From: Carya illinoinensis
Taxonomy: Eukaryota > Streptophyta > Magnoliopsida > Fagales > Juglandaceae
Assembly (NCBI RefSeq): GCF_018687715.1
Contig: NC_056765.1
Span: forward strand, 3,906,001 to 3,970,000
Direction of reading: 5' to 3'
Length of the DNA: 64,000 bases
Shown: positions 23,913 to 35,000 of the stretch, one piece after another
Numbering within the stretch: position 1 is the stretch's first letter
Layout of the letters: the number at the start of each line of letters is the position of its first letter
Made by a program: the position numbers and the translations under genes
Notes under the pieces: model-generated
Database searches by the model: none
Seen by the model: the letters and a program-made list of their open reading frames with translations, nothing else
What the model was told of the DNA's origin: nothing

Positions 23913-24780
23913 GAACTTATAAATCTTAAACTTATATATATCATTGCGTAAATCAATATATATAAAAAAGAAATGCTGAAGCTATACATTGAGATCTGGA
24001 TAGTGTAATTTTTTTTTATTTAGTAATTAAATAGTATTTTTTAATAATATGATAAATTTTTTTATTTTTAAAAAATATTATAAATATTAAGAAAATACAT
24101 TAAAATAAATAAAAATAATAATTTTTTTTGCACTGTCGAGATTTTATGTGCAGTTGTAGAGCCCCTCTATATAGATAGGATCATATTATGGTAACCACTG
24201 GTTAGCTGTGCAGCCATCATTTCTTCATGACTACCTGTGACTACATGCAACAGCCAAGTGAAACTTAAAGCGACGAGAGGCTGTTTTGGAAAACATATGT
24301 CCCGTCTTCGGGTAGCTGCCTCGCAACTAATTTACTTATACTGCTGTTCCTCGTTATCATTATAATATTTTTAAATTTTTATATAAAATAAAATAAATAA
24401 TTTAATTTTTTAAAAATTTTAATATAAAAATAATATATTTTAATAATATTTTATTCAACTTTTAATTTTAATTCTAACTTATCTCATCTTTCAAAACAAA
24501 CGAATAAAAGAATTTGAATTCCATTATTTTAATTTTCATCCGAAGTATGTACGGTTTATTCTTGTTCACACGCTGTTATTATGCTGTTTACTGTTTATTT
24601 TCAGATTTTACTGTTTATTACTATTTATATGTTGTTTACTGTCAAATTTTACTATTTATTATTATTTATTATTTATTTCAGTTGATATTTTTAAAATTTA
24701 AAAATAAAATATAAGAGGTTTGGATATAAAAAACTGTAAGACGGTCTCTATCTGTACTCGGAATCCAAACCGATTACTAA

Positions 24781-25330
24781 GGCAGGTTTGGACACTTGGA
24801 GTGTGTCAGAGTGTGTCTCAGAATTTTTTAAATGATAATGAAATTGTTGGAGTAAAAATATTTTATTGGTTTGGAAAAATGAAAAAGAAAAATGTGAATA
24901 AAATTATTATAAAATACGTTAAAGAGTAGTTTAAATATAATTTTTAATATTAATTTTTGGTTTTAAGCTTTGTTTGTTTTTAAAGATGAGTTGAATAAAA
25001 TATTATTAGAATATATTATTTTTGTATTGAGATTTAAAAATATTGTATCGAGATTTGAAAAAGTTGAATTACTTATTTTATTTTATATAAAAATTTGAAA
25101 AAATTGTAATGATTAAGATAAGATGAGATGAGAGTTTTGTAAAAATTTGTAAAGATTGTATTGATTTTTGTGTTTTGTTTTGAAATTTATAAAAGTTGTA
25201 CTAATTTTTAGTGTTTAAGTAATGATCTTTTATTTTTATTAAAAGTTTAGAGAATTATAATATTTAATTTTAAAATATTTATATTTGAATTATATTTAAA
25301 AAGAAGATAGAATAAAACGGAATAAAATAA
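24781..25330. mobile_element. GTTTGGACAC MITE copy with a nested GATGAG MITE
   Basis: Begins GGCAGGTTTGGACACTTGGA like the element at 7724 and shares its body (TTTGGAAAAATG, then AATGTGAATAAAATTATTAT). A GATGAG-type sequence (about 24965-25140) interrupts it, after which the body resumes (GATTGTATTGATTTTTGTG). The right terminal repeat has decayed, so the end is approximate. Confidence 0.55.
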
Positions 25331-25600
25331 AAATTTTAAGATGAGATTCACACGGCACCTTATCTCAATATTATAGACATCATGTGATTCACATATTCAC
25401 TGAAGTGAGTCCATATAGATAAGGTACTCGATGGTATGGGTAACCACACGTTAGCTGTGCGGCCTGCATCATTTCTTCAGGATAGGGTTCATCTACCATA
25501 TAACCTATCGGTGACTGACTACAATAGCGAGACTTAATTGAAGCTTTGCGTCAAATAATGTTCACAATAAACCAAAATTCAAAAAAAGCTCACTTCTTAT
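25331..25600 (+). promoter_or_regulatory. Promoter-like module of the ankyrin-PGG family (isolated copy)
   Basis: TAACCACACGTTAGCTGTGC, TTTCTTCAGGATAGGGTTCA and CGGTGACTGACTACAATAGC recur here as at 11.7 and 26.6 kb. No exon follows. Confidence 0.45.
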
Positions 25601-26549
25601 AAGGATATTCTAAATGCTTAGATTGAGATTAAACATGATTGAATGATAATGAAAACTTTGTGATATGAAGAGGTAATTGAGAGAAATAGTCAATATAATC
25701 AAACCTGACGTCAGTTAAGAGTTCTAATATCATAATAAAAATGATTAATTAAAATAGAGAAAAGAGATGGAAATAATATCAAATTAAAGTGATTTGATTC
25801 GCAGCATTTAACATAAATTCAAATGAAAGGTTTTCTGATCTTTTAGAGATCAGAATTTTCAATCATGATTATGAGAACAATTTGAGTTTTTCCTGATTTT
25901 GACGTGCACTATATATGGAGCTTGTGAGATCTGGGATTTCGAACAAATAACAATGCAAGGACTGAAAAATCCAGAGTACGTTGCATCTAAAAAAAAAAAA
26001 AAGAACCCTCGTATATCATTTCATGCGTCAAAATTAAAGCTTTGGTGAAAAAAAAATATGTCATTTTGATTAATTACTTCAACACATCACTGAAAATAGA
26101 ATATATATAATCTGTTTCGGAAACTAGATAAGTAATTACTTACTAATTTCTGCCTCTACCTGCCTACATGTTTGGAAAGTGATATGATATGAGAATTTTA
26201 TGAATAATAATAAAATAGTTTGTGAATAGTAGTTACATAGTTTGAATTGAATATTTTTTAAGTTTTGAAAAATAAGAGTAAAAGTTGAATAAAAAGTATT
26301 ATGATGCTAAAATATTATTACAATATAATTTTATAATATTATTTTTATTTAAAATTTTAAAAAAGTATATTTTTTATTTTTTGTTTGAAATATTAAAAAA
26401 AATTGTAATATTTAATTTTAAAATATTTATATTTCAATTATATTTAAAAAGAAGATTGGAATCATTGAATGAGATGGAATAAAATGAATATTTTAATATG
26501 AGATTAAAATGGGTTGAAATTCCCTCTCAATCCACACCCAGCACCTGAT
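25601..26549. other. AT-rich intergenic DNA with a degenerate MITE, no gene seen
   Basis: 26165-26500 resembles the GTTTGGACAC MITE family in composition (ATAAAATAGTTTGTGAATAGTAGT) but has no clean ends. Confidence 0.35.
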
Positions 26550-28130
26550 CTCCATATATATTATAAACATCATATGATTCACAAATTCATTGAAGTAAGT
26601 CAATATGGATAAGCTACTTGATGGTGTGGGCAACCACACGTTAGCTGTGCGGCCATCATTTCTTCAGGATAGGATTCATCTACAACCCACCCGGTGACTG
26701 ACTACGACAGCGAGCTAGCGACTGTACTTACGAAAAATATTGATCCCGTTAAGAGCTTTCACATCTCATTTTCTATTGGAAAAAAATTTATAATTTAGTT
26801 AAAAAATATAATTTTTAAAATTTTACTCATCTTTCAAAAACTTCATACATCTCATTGCCTATATTTTATCTATTCTATTAAAATAATATTTTTTTATTCT
26901 TTTTTTATTATTTTTTTCTCTCACTTCCATTTACAAACTTAACTACTCAATATATTTTCTTATGTTTTGAACTATTACAAAAAAATTCAAATTATTTTTT
27001 TGTGGATATGATAATATTTTTAAAATTAAATTTTTTATATTTTCGTAATTAATTAAATTATTTTTAAAATTATTATTTAAAATTATAATAAATATGAATA
27101 TGAGAGAAAGTGTAGATGATTAGAAAAATATTTATTTTATATATTAGAATAAAATATTGATAAAAAATGATTTAGGAGATGAACAATTTGGAGACTCACT
27201 ATAATAAACATTTTCCCTAAAATAAGGATTCGGATGTGGGGAGTATTTGGATCAAAACCTTATAATAAATCTCAAATTATGGAAAATCTGATATTTTGGG
27301 ATACTGGATGTGAATGCTCTAACAATCTTCAATTTTACTATAGACTAGGTAGAATAAGAATAATTGGGAAATATCTATTTGTAAAGATACTCACATAACA
27401 GATTTTTATAATATATTTTATGACAATATTATAAAATGAGAGTATTTTTATAAAATAATATTATTTTTATAAGATATTTTACAAAAATATTCGTCATTTA
27501 ACATGTTATTATAAAATATATTGTGAAAAATTATTGTGTGTAAATAATTTTCCAGTATCTATTACATATAAAACTCTTTTCTGATAAAGACATATCATCA
27601 TCGTCTATATATCTCACTTTATTATTATTATTGAATAACAATTAATGTTATTAAGCCACATCGTCTACTCCTCATTTGTGTTATTGAAATTAACACATAG
27701 AATCAAGTTATGAAATACAAAATAATATATCCAATCAAATTACTAACTTTTTTTTAATACATAATCTAAATTCTTCAAATTATAGATGTAGTTTTAAAAA
27801 GTAAAGTTTTTATATCAAAATTGCATATATATTTGGCTAGGTTTCTACTTTATTTGAAGATAATAGTCTCAGCAAACTTTGCAAGGTTTCAAATTAAAAT
27901 TGCAATGATCCATGGAAGGAGTTGATTCCACGTAGAAGTATGAATTTATGAGAATTCAACCAAGATTCTGCAAATCAAAATGTCAAATATTTTTTAAAGG
28001 GCCTAGCTATCTGTTGTATAATGCCTCAACACACGCCAATTTAGTTACGTGGAGTGTTTTTCGTTTAGTAAGTTGAGTTATGACTAATTGACTTAATATT
28101 TGAGAAATTATTAAGTACTCCTAAAGCAAT
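26550..28130 (+). repeat. Ankyrin-PGG family fragment: promoter-like module joined to intron-5-like block
   Basis: 26555-26755 is a promoter-like module (CACACGTTAGCTGTGCGGCC, GACTGACTACGACAGCGAGC, AATATTGATCCCGTTAAGAG). After about 550 bp of unrelated AT-rich sequence, 27320-28085 matches intron 5 of copies A and B and the block at 7.4-8.3 kb (TTAAGCCACATCGTCTACTC, TATTTGGCTAGGTTTCTACT, GGGCCTAGCTATCTGTTGTA). Exons are absent. It is an empty site for the MITE found at 7724. Confidence 0.55.
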
Positions 28131-28199
28131 AATAATGTGGTATTTCAATCCTATCACAAAATATTGTACTACCAACATTACTTACATAAGTACTAATTT

Positions 28200-28550
28200 T
28201 TAACTTGTTAAGACACGATTACTTAACTTGTTGATATCGGATCGATCCGTTATGATACATTAAGAAAGTTAAAGTTACAATTATACCCTTAAACTTAAAA
28301 TAAAATTGTTAAAATTTTAATTTCGATATTTTTATTATTTGAATTGTAATTTTGAACTAATAGTTAGTTTTATAATTTTTACAGATATTGTAATTTTAAC
28401 ATTTATATAAAATTATATTAAATTTAATTAGGTTAAAGGGATTAATTTCAGACTTATTCAATTCATTTACATAAATAGTTTGAAATAATTCATATTGTAT
28501 CGTGTTAACCTATTTCATAATATTTTTAATAATATTTTGTGATACGATAT
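28200..28550. repeat. Dispersed repeat T, copy 2
   Basis: Homologous to 20580-20900; see that entry for shared phrases. It is followed by a GATGAG-type MITE (about 28556-28745). Confidence 0.55.
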
Positions 28551-28555
28551 AGTTT

Positions 28556-28745
28556 TTTAATAATGAGATCAGATGAGATAAATTTAGATAAAAATTAAAA
28601 GTTGAATAAAATATTATTAAAATATTATTTTTTAATAATATTATTATTTTAAGATTTATTAAAATTAAATTATTTATTATATTTTGTATAAAAATTTAGA
28701 AATATTATAATAATAAAATGAGATAAATTCGTTTGATTATCCAAA
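28556..28745. mobile_element. GATGAG-type MITE copy
   Basis: AATGAGATCAGATGAGATAA at the left, AAAATGAGATAAATTCG at the right, and the usual core AGTTGAATAAAATATTATTA between. Ends are approximate. Confidence 0.45.
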
Positions 28746-28749
28746 TTAC

Positions 28750-28937
28750 GTCTTAATATGCGAATTAGAGGCCGACGTCCTCATTCATGATCAATACATT
28801 AGAATCAGGAAGACATGATCAGATAAGGTAGACTCTTTCAGTTTCAGCTGCATCCATGCATTCATTTGCCTATTCGGCCTCGTTCCAAAAGATTACGTAC
28901 AATCAAAACAAGGGCAATCAATGAGATATATACCGTG

Positions 28938-28975
<38 letters not shown>

Positions 28976-29590
28976 ATTTACTGCGTACTCGATCTGATGC
29001 ATATATACAAAAACATATTATAAATGAAAATCATAAAATGAAACAAAATATTATAAACACCACATGTTCATTGACATAAGTCAATATGGATATGGTACTG
29101 AATGTCATGGTAACCACACGTTAGCTGTGCGGCTATCGTTTCTTTGAAAGAACTATCAGTGCTTATAATGATCAATTTTAAAAAAAAAAAAGAAAAAAAG
29201 TACGTAGAATTTATATATTTTAAAATTGTATCTGTCATTGTCAAGTCTATATATATGTATATATACAGTGATCAGAGAGGATCCTGTTATGGTAAACATT
29301 GGTTAGCTGTGCAGCCATCATTTCTTCATGGAGTACTACCTGTGACTACAACAGCCAAGTGAAACTTAAAGATACCGGCGACAGTTTTGAAAAATATTCC
29401 GTCTTCCAGCTAGCTAGCTGCCTCGCAAGTAACTGATTCATGATCTCTTTATCCTTTAATTTGATCAATGATTGAAGTTAAGAAAATCATGCTATTTCTC
29501 ATCAAGTCAATTTTATTAGTATTAGATTTCACTTTTAAGTTATAATTAATAAAATTAGGACTGTAATGAAAGTTGAAGATTACTATATAT
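28750..29590 (+). promoter_or_regulatory. Upstream region of copy B with TATA-like box at 29584-29590
   Basis: CTATATATGAAA at 29583-29594 lies about 110 bp before the proposed start codon, and the sequence between is pyrimidine-rich (CACTTCATCTTTTTCTTCAA). Upstream, 28765-29430 holds the best copy of modules that recur elsewhere in the window, among them GGTAACCACACGTTAGCTGT and ACAGCCAAGTGAAACTTAAAG. An (AT)n run occupies 28945-28972. Regulatory role is inferred from position and repetition only. Confidence 0.45.
28945..28972. repeat. (AT)n microsatellite
   Basis: Alternating AT run in the upstream region of copy B; a similar but shorter run is in the module at 23.67 kb. Confidence 0.85.
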
Positions 29591-29695
29591 GAAATTTGCC
29601 TCTGATCTCTTGAACACTTCATCTTTTTCTTCAATTTAATATTTCTACTCACCAGATAGATTATAATATATACTGATAGATCATTGGTACTTAAG

Positions 29696-32063
29696 ATGGA
29701 AACAAAGAGTACTACTGGCTTTTCTGCGGCTATTCCTGTTCCTGAATTACTTGACAAACATAATTATCCGGAATGGGCGATTCGGGTGCGAACCTACTTG
29801 AAGGGTCAAGATCTTTGGAAGGTCATCACTGACAGAGACGAAAATGCACCAGCTTATGAAAATGATGATGTTGATGATGATGGTGTCGACGATGATGCTG
29901 CTGTTGCTACTATTAACGTTCGTAGAAGGAGGAATTACTTGGCTTTACATGTGATCCAGATTTCATGCGGTCCAGACGCATTTTCCGAGATTAGGACAGT
30001 TTGTTCGGCCAAGGCTGCTTGGCAAACTTTGGAAAAGAAGTATCTGATCGTGCTTGGTGAGTTAGTTTCTCTCTTTCTCTCTCTTTCTCTCAACATTGCC
30101 ACGTCCGCTCAAAAATTGATTCAACTCTGCCTAACAAATTACAATTCTTGGTAACCCTATCCAAAATAAATTCAATAGGCTTGGAAGTACTGTCCTAAAT
30201 AAATACAATTTAAAAGATTCTAGTTTGATTCAGAAGATGAGATGAGGTGGTTTTAGATAAGTTAAATAAAATATTATTATTATTATTTTGAGATTTAAAA
30301 AAGCTGAATTGAGATTTGAGATAGTTAAATTATTTACTATATTTTATATGAGAATTTGGGAAAGATCGATGTAATGATGAGATAAGATGGGTTGAGAAGG
30401 TTTTCCAATCCAAAAAATGTTCCCGATAAGAAATATAGTTTATAATTTAATAAATAAATTCTACTAGTAAAAATTTATTGACTGTTTGGTAATCATATGT
30501 TTAAAACACTTTTAAACATGTTACGTTTGTTTGGAAACAAATTAAAGAAGTATTTTCTAAGTTAAAAATGACGATTATTTAAATTTTTAAAGATTATGAT
30601 CTATCTTTAAAAGTTTAAAAATTGTATAGATATTTTCATCAATTAATCGTATTTTTAAAATTTGAATTACATTTTGTATTATTCGGAAAATCACGTTTGA
30701 GGCAAACGTACATTTTAGCTTATTTGAGATTAAAAGTACTTTAATATGTAACATACAAACAACTTAATTTTTTCATTAAATAACTTTTAAGACTATTTTA
30801 AAACTTTTTACGACTCTTACTGCAATCCCAAATGGGCCCTTAAGAAAAATAAAATTTAAAAGCTGAAAAAAATAACTTAAGTGGTTTTAGAATTTTTAAA
30901 ACATAAATCGAATTTTAAATTTTAAAAACCAAATTATTAAAAAATGATAGGATTACAAATATGAGATTTCTATTTAATTAATTTTACATATTCATATATA
31001 TATATATATATAGTTTTCCCAATTAACTTAACTGACATAATTTTAACTTAATTAAGTCATTAATTGTTAATGAAATCTTTAAAAGATATATTATGGGATG
31101 GACTGCCAGTCTGCCACCACCTGCGGCGGCACCAAATTTACTAGATATGGTGCTGAATGTGGCAAATTCGGCCGAATCCCCCAAATCGGAGTATTTTCTG
31201 GCAGCTCCATCTGGCACCACTCATGGTGGCGGCCGGATTAGTTACTTTTGAGATTAATCCAGCCTTTTCTAAATGGCGATCGGAAAAAGACCACAGTTAA
31301 TTGCATTTACGGAAAAAGACCATCTCATGAAAACAAGAAAAAAAATTGCAGATACGGGCAACATTGACAAGAGCTATCTTCAGTATGCCGACTTGTACAG
31401 GGCTGTGCATCGTGGTAATTTGACTGCTACAAAGGACTTCCTTGATTATCAACCGGAGGCAGTAAGCAAGGCAATCACAAATAAAGGCCAAACGGCTCTT
31501 CACATTGCTGTTGCTACTGGACATGCCCATATAGTCAGGGAGTTGGTGAGTCGAATGTCGACAGAAGACTTGGGAATTGAAGATGGTGATGGTTACACAG
31601 CTCTAATAACGGCTCTTGTGTATGAAAGATCCAAACTGGCGCTCTACTTGTATCCTCTCACTTCGTTGAATCATGATGATCTGGTGCTTGTAGAAAAACG
31701 CCGCCAAGGAGCTATGCTCCTTAACCGTGCAATATCTTCCAGAAATTTGGGTAGCAACGTACTCTTTGTTTTACTAATACCCAATATATATATTATTGTC
31801 CGTTATTTCCGATCGATCATTTGAAATCTTGGCATTATAATTAATTAATTCCTATTTTGCTCATGATTCTTTTGCTGCATGTACGCTTCGCACAACACAA
31901 CAGATCTTGCTTTGCATTTAATTCGGCTTTACCCAAGTTTGACACATGCTCTTGACGACCGCGGCGAGTCCCCCCTCTTAGCATTGGCTTCTATGCGGAA
32001 CGCATTTCCGAGTGGAAATCGACTCGTCTTCTGGAAACAATGGATCTATAACTGTTAGTGCTA

Positions 32064-32095
<32 letters not shown>

Positions 32096-35000
32096 TAGAG
32101 TTTGCCACTACTTTCAATTACTATGTTAATAGTTGATGGAGAATCAAGACAAATGTACCGATCAATCGTGAAATATTACAGAGTTATTCTACTTTCAAGT
32201 TTTTGTATAGAACACATCATCCACATTATTTAAATGGTAAGATTTGATTATAGTATCTTCTCACAAATATAATTTTTCAATGCTATATATGTTTCGTTTG
32301 AAGGTTTCAATATATCCGGATAGAGCCAATTAAAGAGAGATATATATAATATATATACATGCTATTATATTTTTTGTTGTATTTTTAAAAGATCAAAATT
32401 GTTCATCCAAGACCTGGATTGACAGCAGTACTTCTATCCGACATTTTTCACGGACTTAAGATTTGCTGGCCTTTTTTGCTGAAAGGTATATGCATTCATC
32501 CATCAGCTCTTGGCACCACCATTGAAACTCGTTTGAACACTCCCAACGTTGAATCAGGTATATCTTTCTGCCCTACTTTCCATGATTTTTGGCGTGTAAC
32601 ATTTGAGAAATATAATTTATTTTGGAAACCTAGGTTTTCATTATGTATACAGTTTATTCTACAGCCTAGCTTGTTATATTCGGTTCAGTTTTGAGGCGTT
32701 AATGAGCTGTTTCTTGTTGCTAATTTAAAACAAAATTGTTCATCCAAGACCTGGATTGACAGTACTTGATCTTTCCGATATTTGCTGGGCTTTTTTGCTG
32801 AAAGGTAATCAATCGGCTCCAGCCACCTTTGAAACTCGTTTGAACATTCCCAACGTTGAAAATGGCCGCCAACGCAATCAAGTAATTACAAGGATCAAAT
32901 CAGGTACTATCTCTCTGCCTTAACTAATTATAACTATTCCCTCATTCTTGGCTTGTAACATTTGAGAAATATAATTTATTCTAATTTGGAAACTTTAGTA
33001 TATATTCACTACATATGTAGATCTGATCTCCATCGTAAACTGCCATATGATTTTGATTAATATCTTTATCTTAATTACCCAAAAGAAGTTCTTCAGTTTT
33101 GAGGAGTTAATGAGCTGTTTGGTCAGATTGTTAAGGGGGAATATTCTCCGAGTTAATTGTAAAATACGTCCCTTTATACAAATAGCGGTAAAAGTGTTGC
33201 AAGTTTCTAACAGTTGATTTATGAATATATCTGCTTAATACAAGATCGATGCTAATTGCATCTGCTTTGAAATATTGCTATTTACAATTGAGACGACTGC
33301 CTTAATTATTTGCCCTGTCGTTCATTGTATTACACCAAATCTTAGGAGGCATTCATGTGCACGTAAAGAATCCTTCTCAAAGTAGACAATACTCTATGAC
33401 TCGACTGACAATGAAAATATCAGTTTTGCCTCAACAAAAATTTAACTAAAAAATTCAGTTAGAAGAAAACTGATTGGCATAGTTACTGAAAAGATTTTGT
33501 TGATTACTTTGCAGTGACAGCAGTACTGTTGCGCCACCTAATTTCAGTTGTCCTCTACTTGTGGGCCGGTATACCGTCTCCGCTCCATCAAAATCATATC
33601 TTGATAATTTTTATTTAAGATTTTTGTAAGATATTGTGCATGATTAGTTTGAACAAGAAGTTATCTACTAGCTTTGTTTTGGTGGAACTTATATGATCAT
33701 GTCTGTAAGTACTGAAAATATTTTTTCAATCACGTTGCAGGGCTAATAGTAGCGTCGCTCTACTACACTCCAATTTTGTTGGCCGGTATACCGTCTCTAC
33801 TCCACCAAAATCATATCTTAGATATATATTTTTTGTTTGAAATTTTTGTACTCTTTTTCCTTCTTCATTTTTTGTTATAGTTTCATCCAATTAATTAAAT
33901 TGGCATTGTTTCAGCAATTGTGAAAGCAATCGTGCAATTGTATGCAATGAAGAAGCTCCATAAACAATCCCAGAAACTTCTTTCCTTCATGTGTGAGGAG
34001 ATATCAACATCATTCATACAGACTGGACAGCTTGAAAACATTGGTGGAGTTTGTGATGCAATCACCCTTGCTATCAAGAATGGGATTTCCGAGTTTGTTC
34101 TTAAGGTAGCGAGGACACATCCGAGCTTTTTGGAAAATAAATATAGAAATTCGAGGAACATACTCATGCTTGCTGTTCTGTATCGCCAATCTGAGATCTT
34201 TAGCCATATATATCATGGGTTTGATATGGAGAACACTTTGACATCTTATGGAGATTGCAACGATGACAACATATTACATATGGTAGGGATGATAGAAGAT
34301 TCCACTATGCGCAATCAAATCTCTGGTGCAGCTTTACAGATGCAAAGAGAGTTACAATGGTTTAAGGTCATATCTCTCTCTCTCTCTGTCTGGCATATTT
34401 TCTTTTCCCTCACTCTTGATAACTAAATTTTTCTTATTCTAAAAGGAAACAAGATACACAACAAACTCAAAACTACTAAACCATAAATGCTCATGACAAT
34501 CCATTTTTCGAGAACACATCATACCTGAACATATGGATCGAGATGTTCTCCAACTCTCGTCTAACTTGTGAAAAGGAAGACTTATAATAAACGTGTGGAA
34601 TTCACATTGTACAATAGTCTCATACATGCAACACAGTACCCTATCTCTATCTATAGTTATACCCATAGCCGATCCGCTCCTTGAAAGGAGCGACGATCCA
34701 TTAAAGAGCGAAAAATTATATTTATAAGCTTCTTATTTACGCACCTAATACATCTTTTCCTTGTCAACTAGTGCAAAAGGTATTGGTCTTTTAAATTTTT
34801 TTTATAATTGTAATGGACCCCATAATAAGAAGTACGTTTATACACTCTCTTGTGACCCAAGAGACTAAACAAGCAGTCACCTTAGGCAAATGTACGGCTT
34901 TCTTCGTATCAGTCACCTTGCACAACTTTTTAGAGACAAAATACAACATATGGCATGCTAAAAGTAAAACCTGATAATTGATCTGATTTAAATCAGAGTA

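Larger units (their letters stand above)
22381..24330 (+). promoter_or_regulatory. Degenerate promoter-like modules of the ankyrin-PGG family
   Basis: 23545-23700 (TTTCAGTGTCAGCTGCATGC, CCTCGTTCCAAAAGATTAC), 23755-23870 (GACATAAGTCAGTATGGATA..GGTAACC..GTGCGGCTATC) and 24175-24330 (GGTTAGCTGTGCAGCCATCA, ACAGCCAAGTGAAACTTAAAG) match, in the same order, 28800-29430 just upstream of copy B. The first exon of a gene is expected about 250 bp further on and is absent. An AT-rich repeat occupies 22500-23400. Confidence 0.5.

Noticed and set aside
23545..29430. CRISPR-like array from regularly repeated modules
   Set aside because: The repeats are hundreds of bases long, diverged and unevenly spaced in a plant genome; they are promoter-like duplications.
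29684..29695. Start codon at 29684 for copy B exon 1
   Set aside because: The base triplet there is TTG; the first ATG in frame is 29696, which lies before the DUF4219 part and after a TATA-like box.
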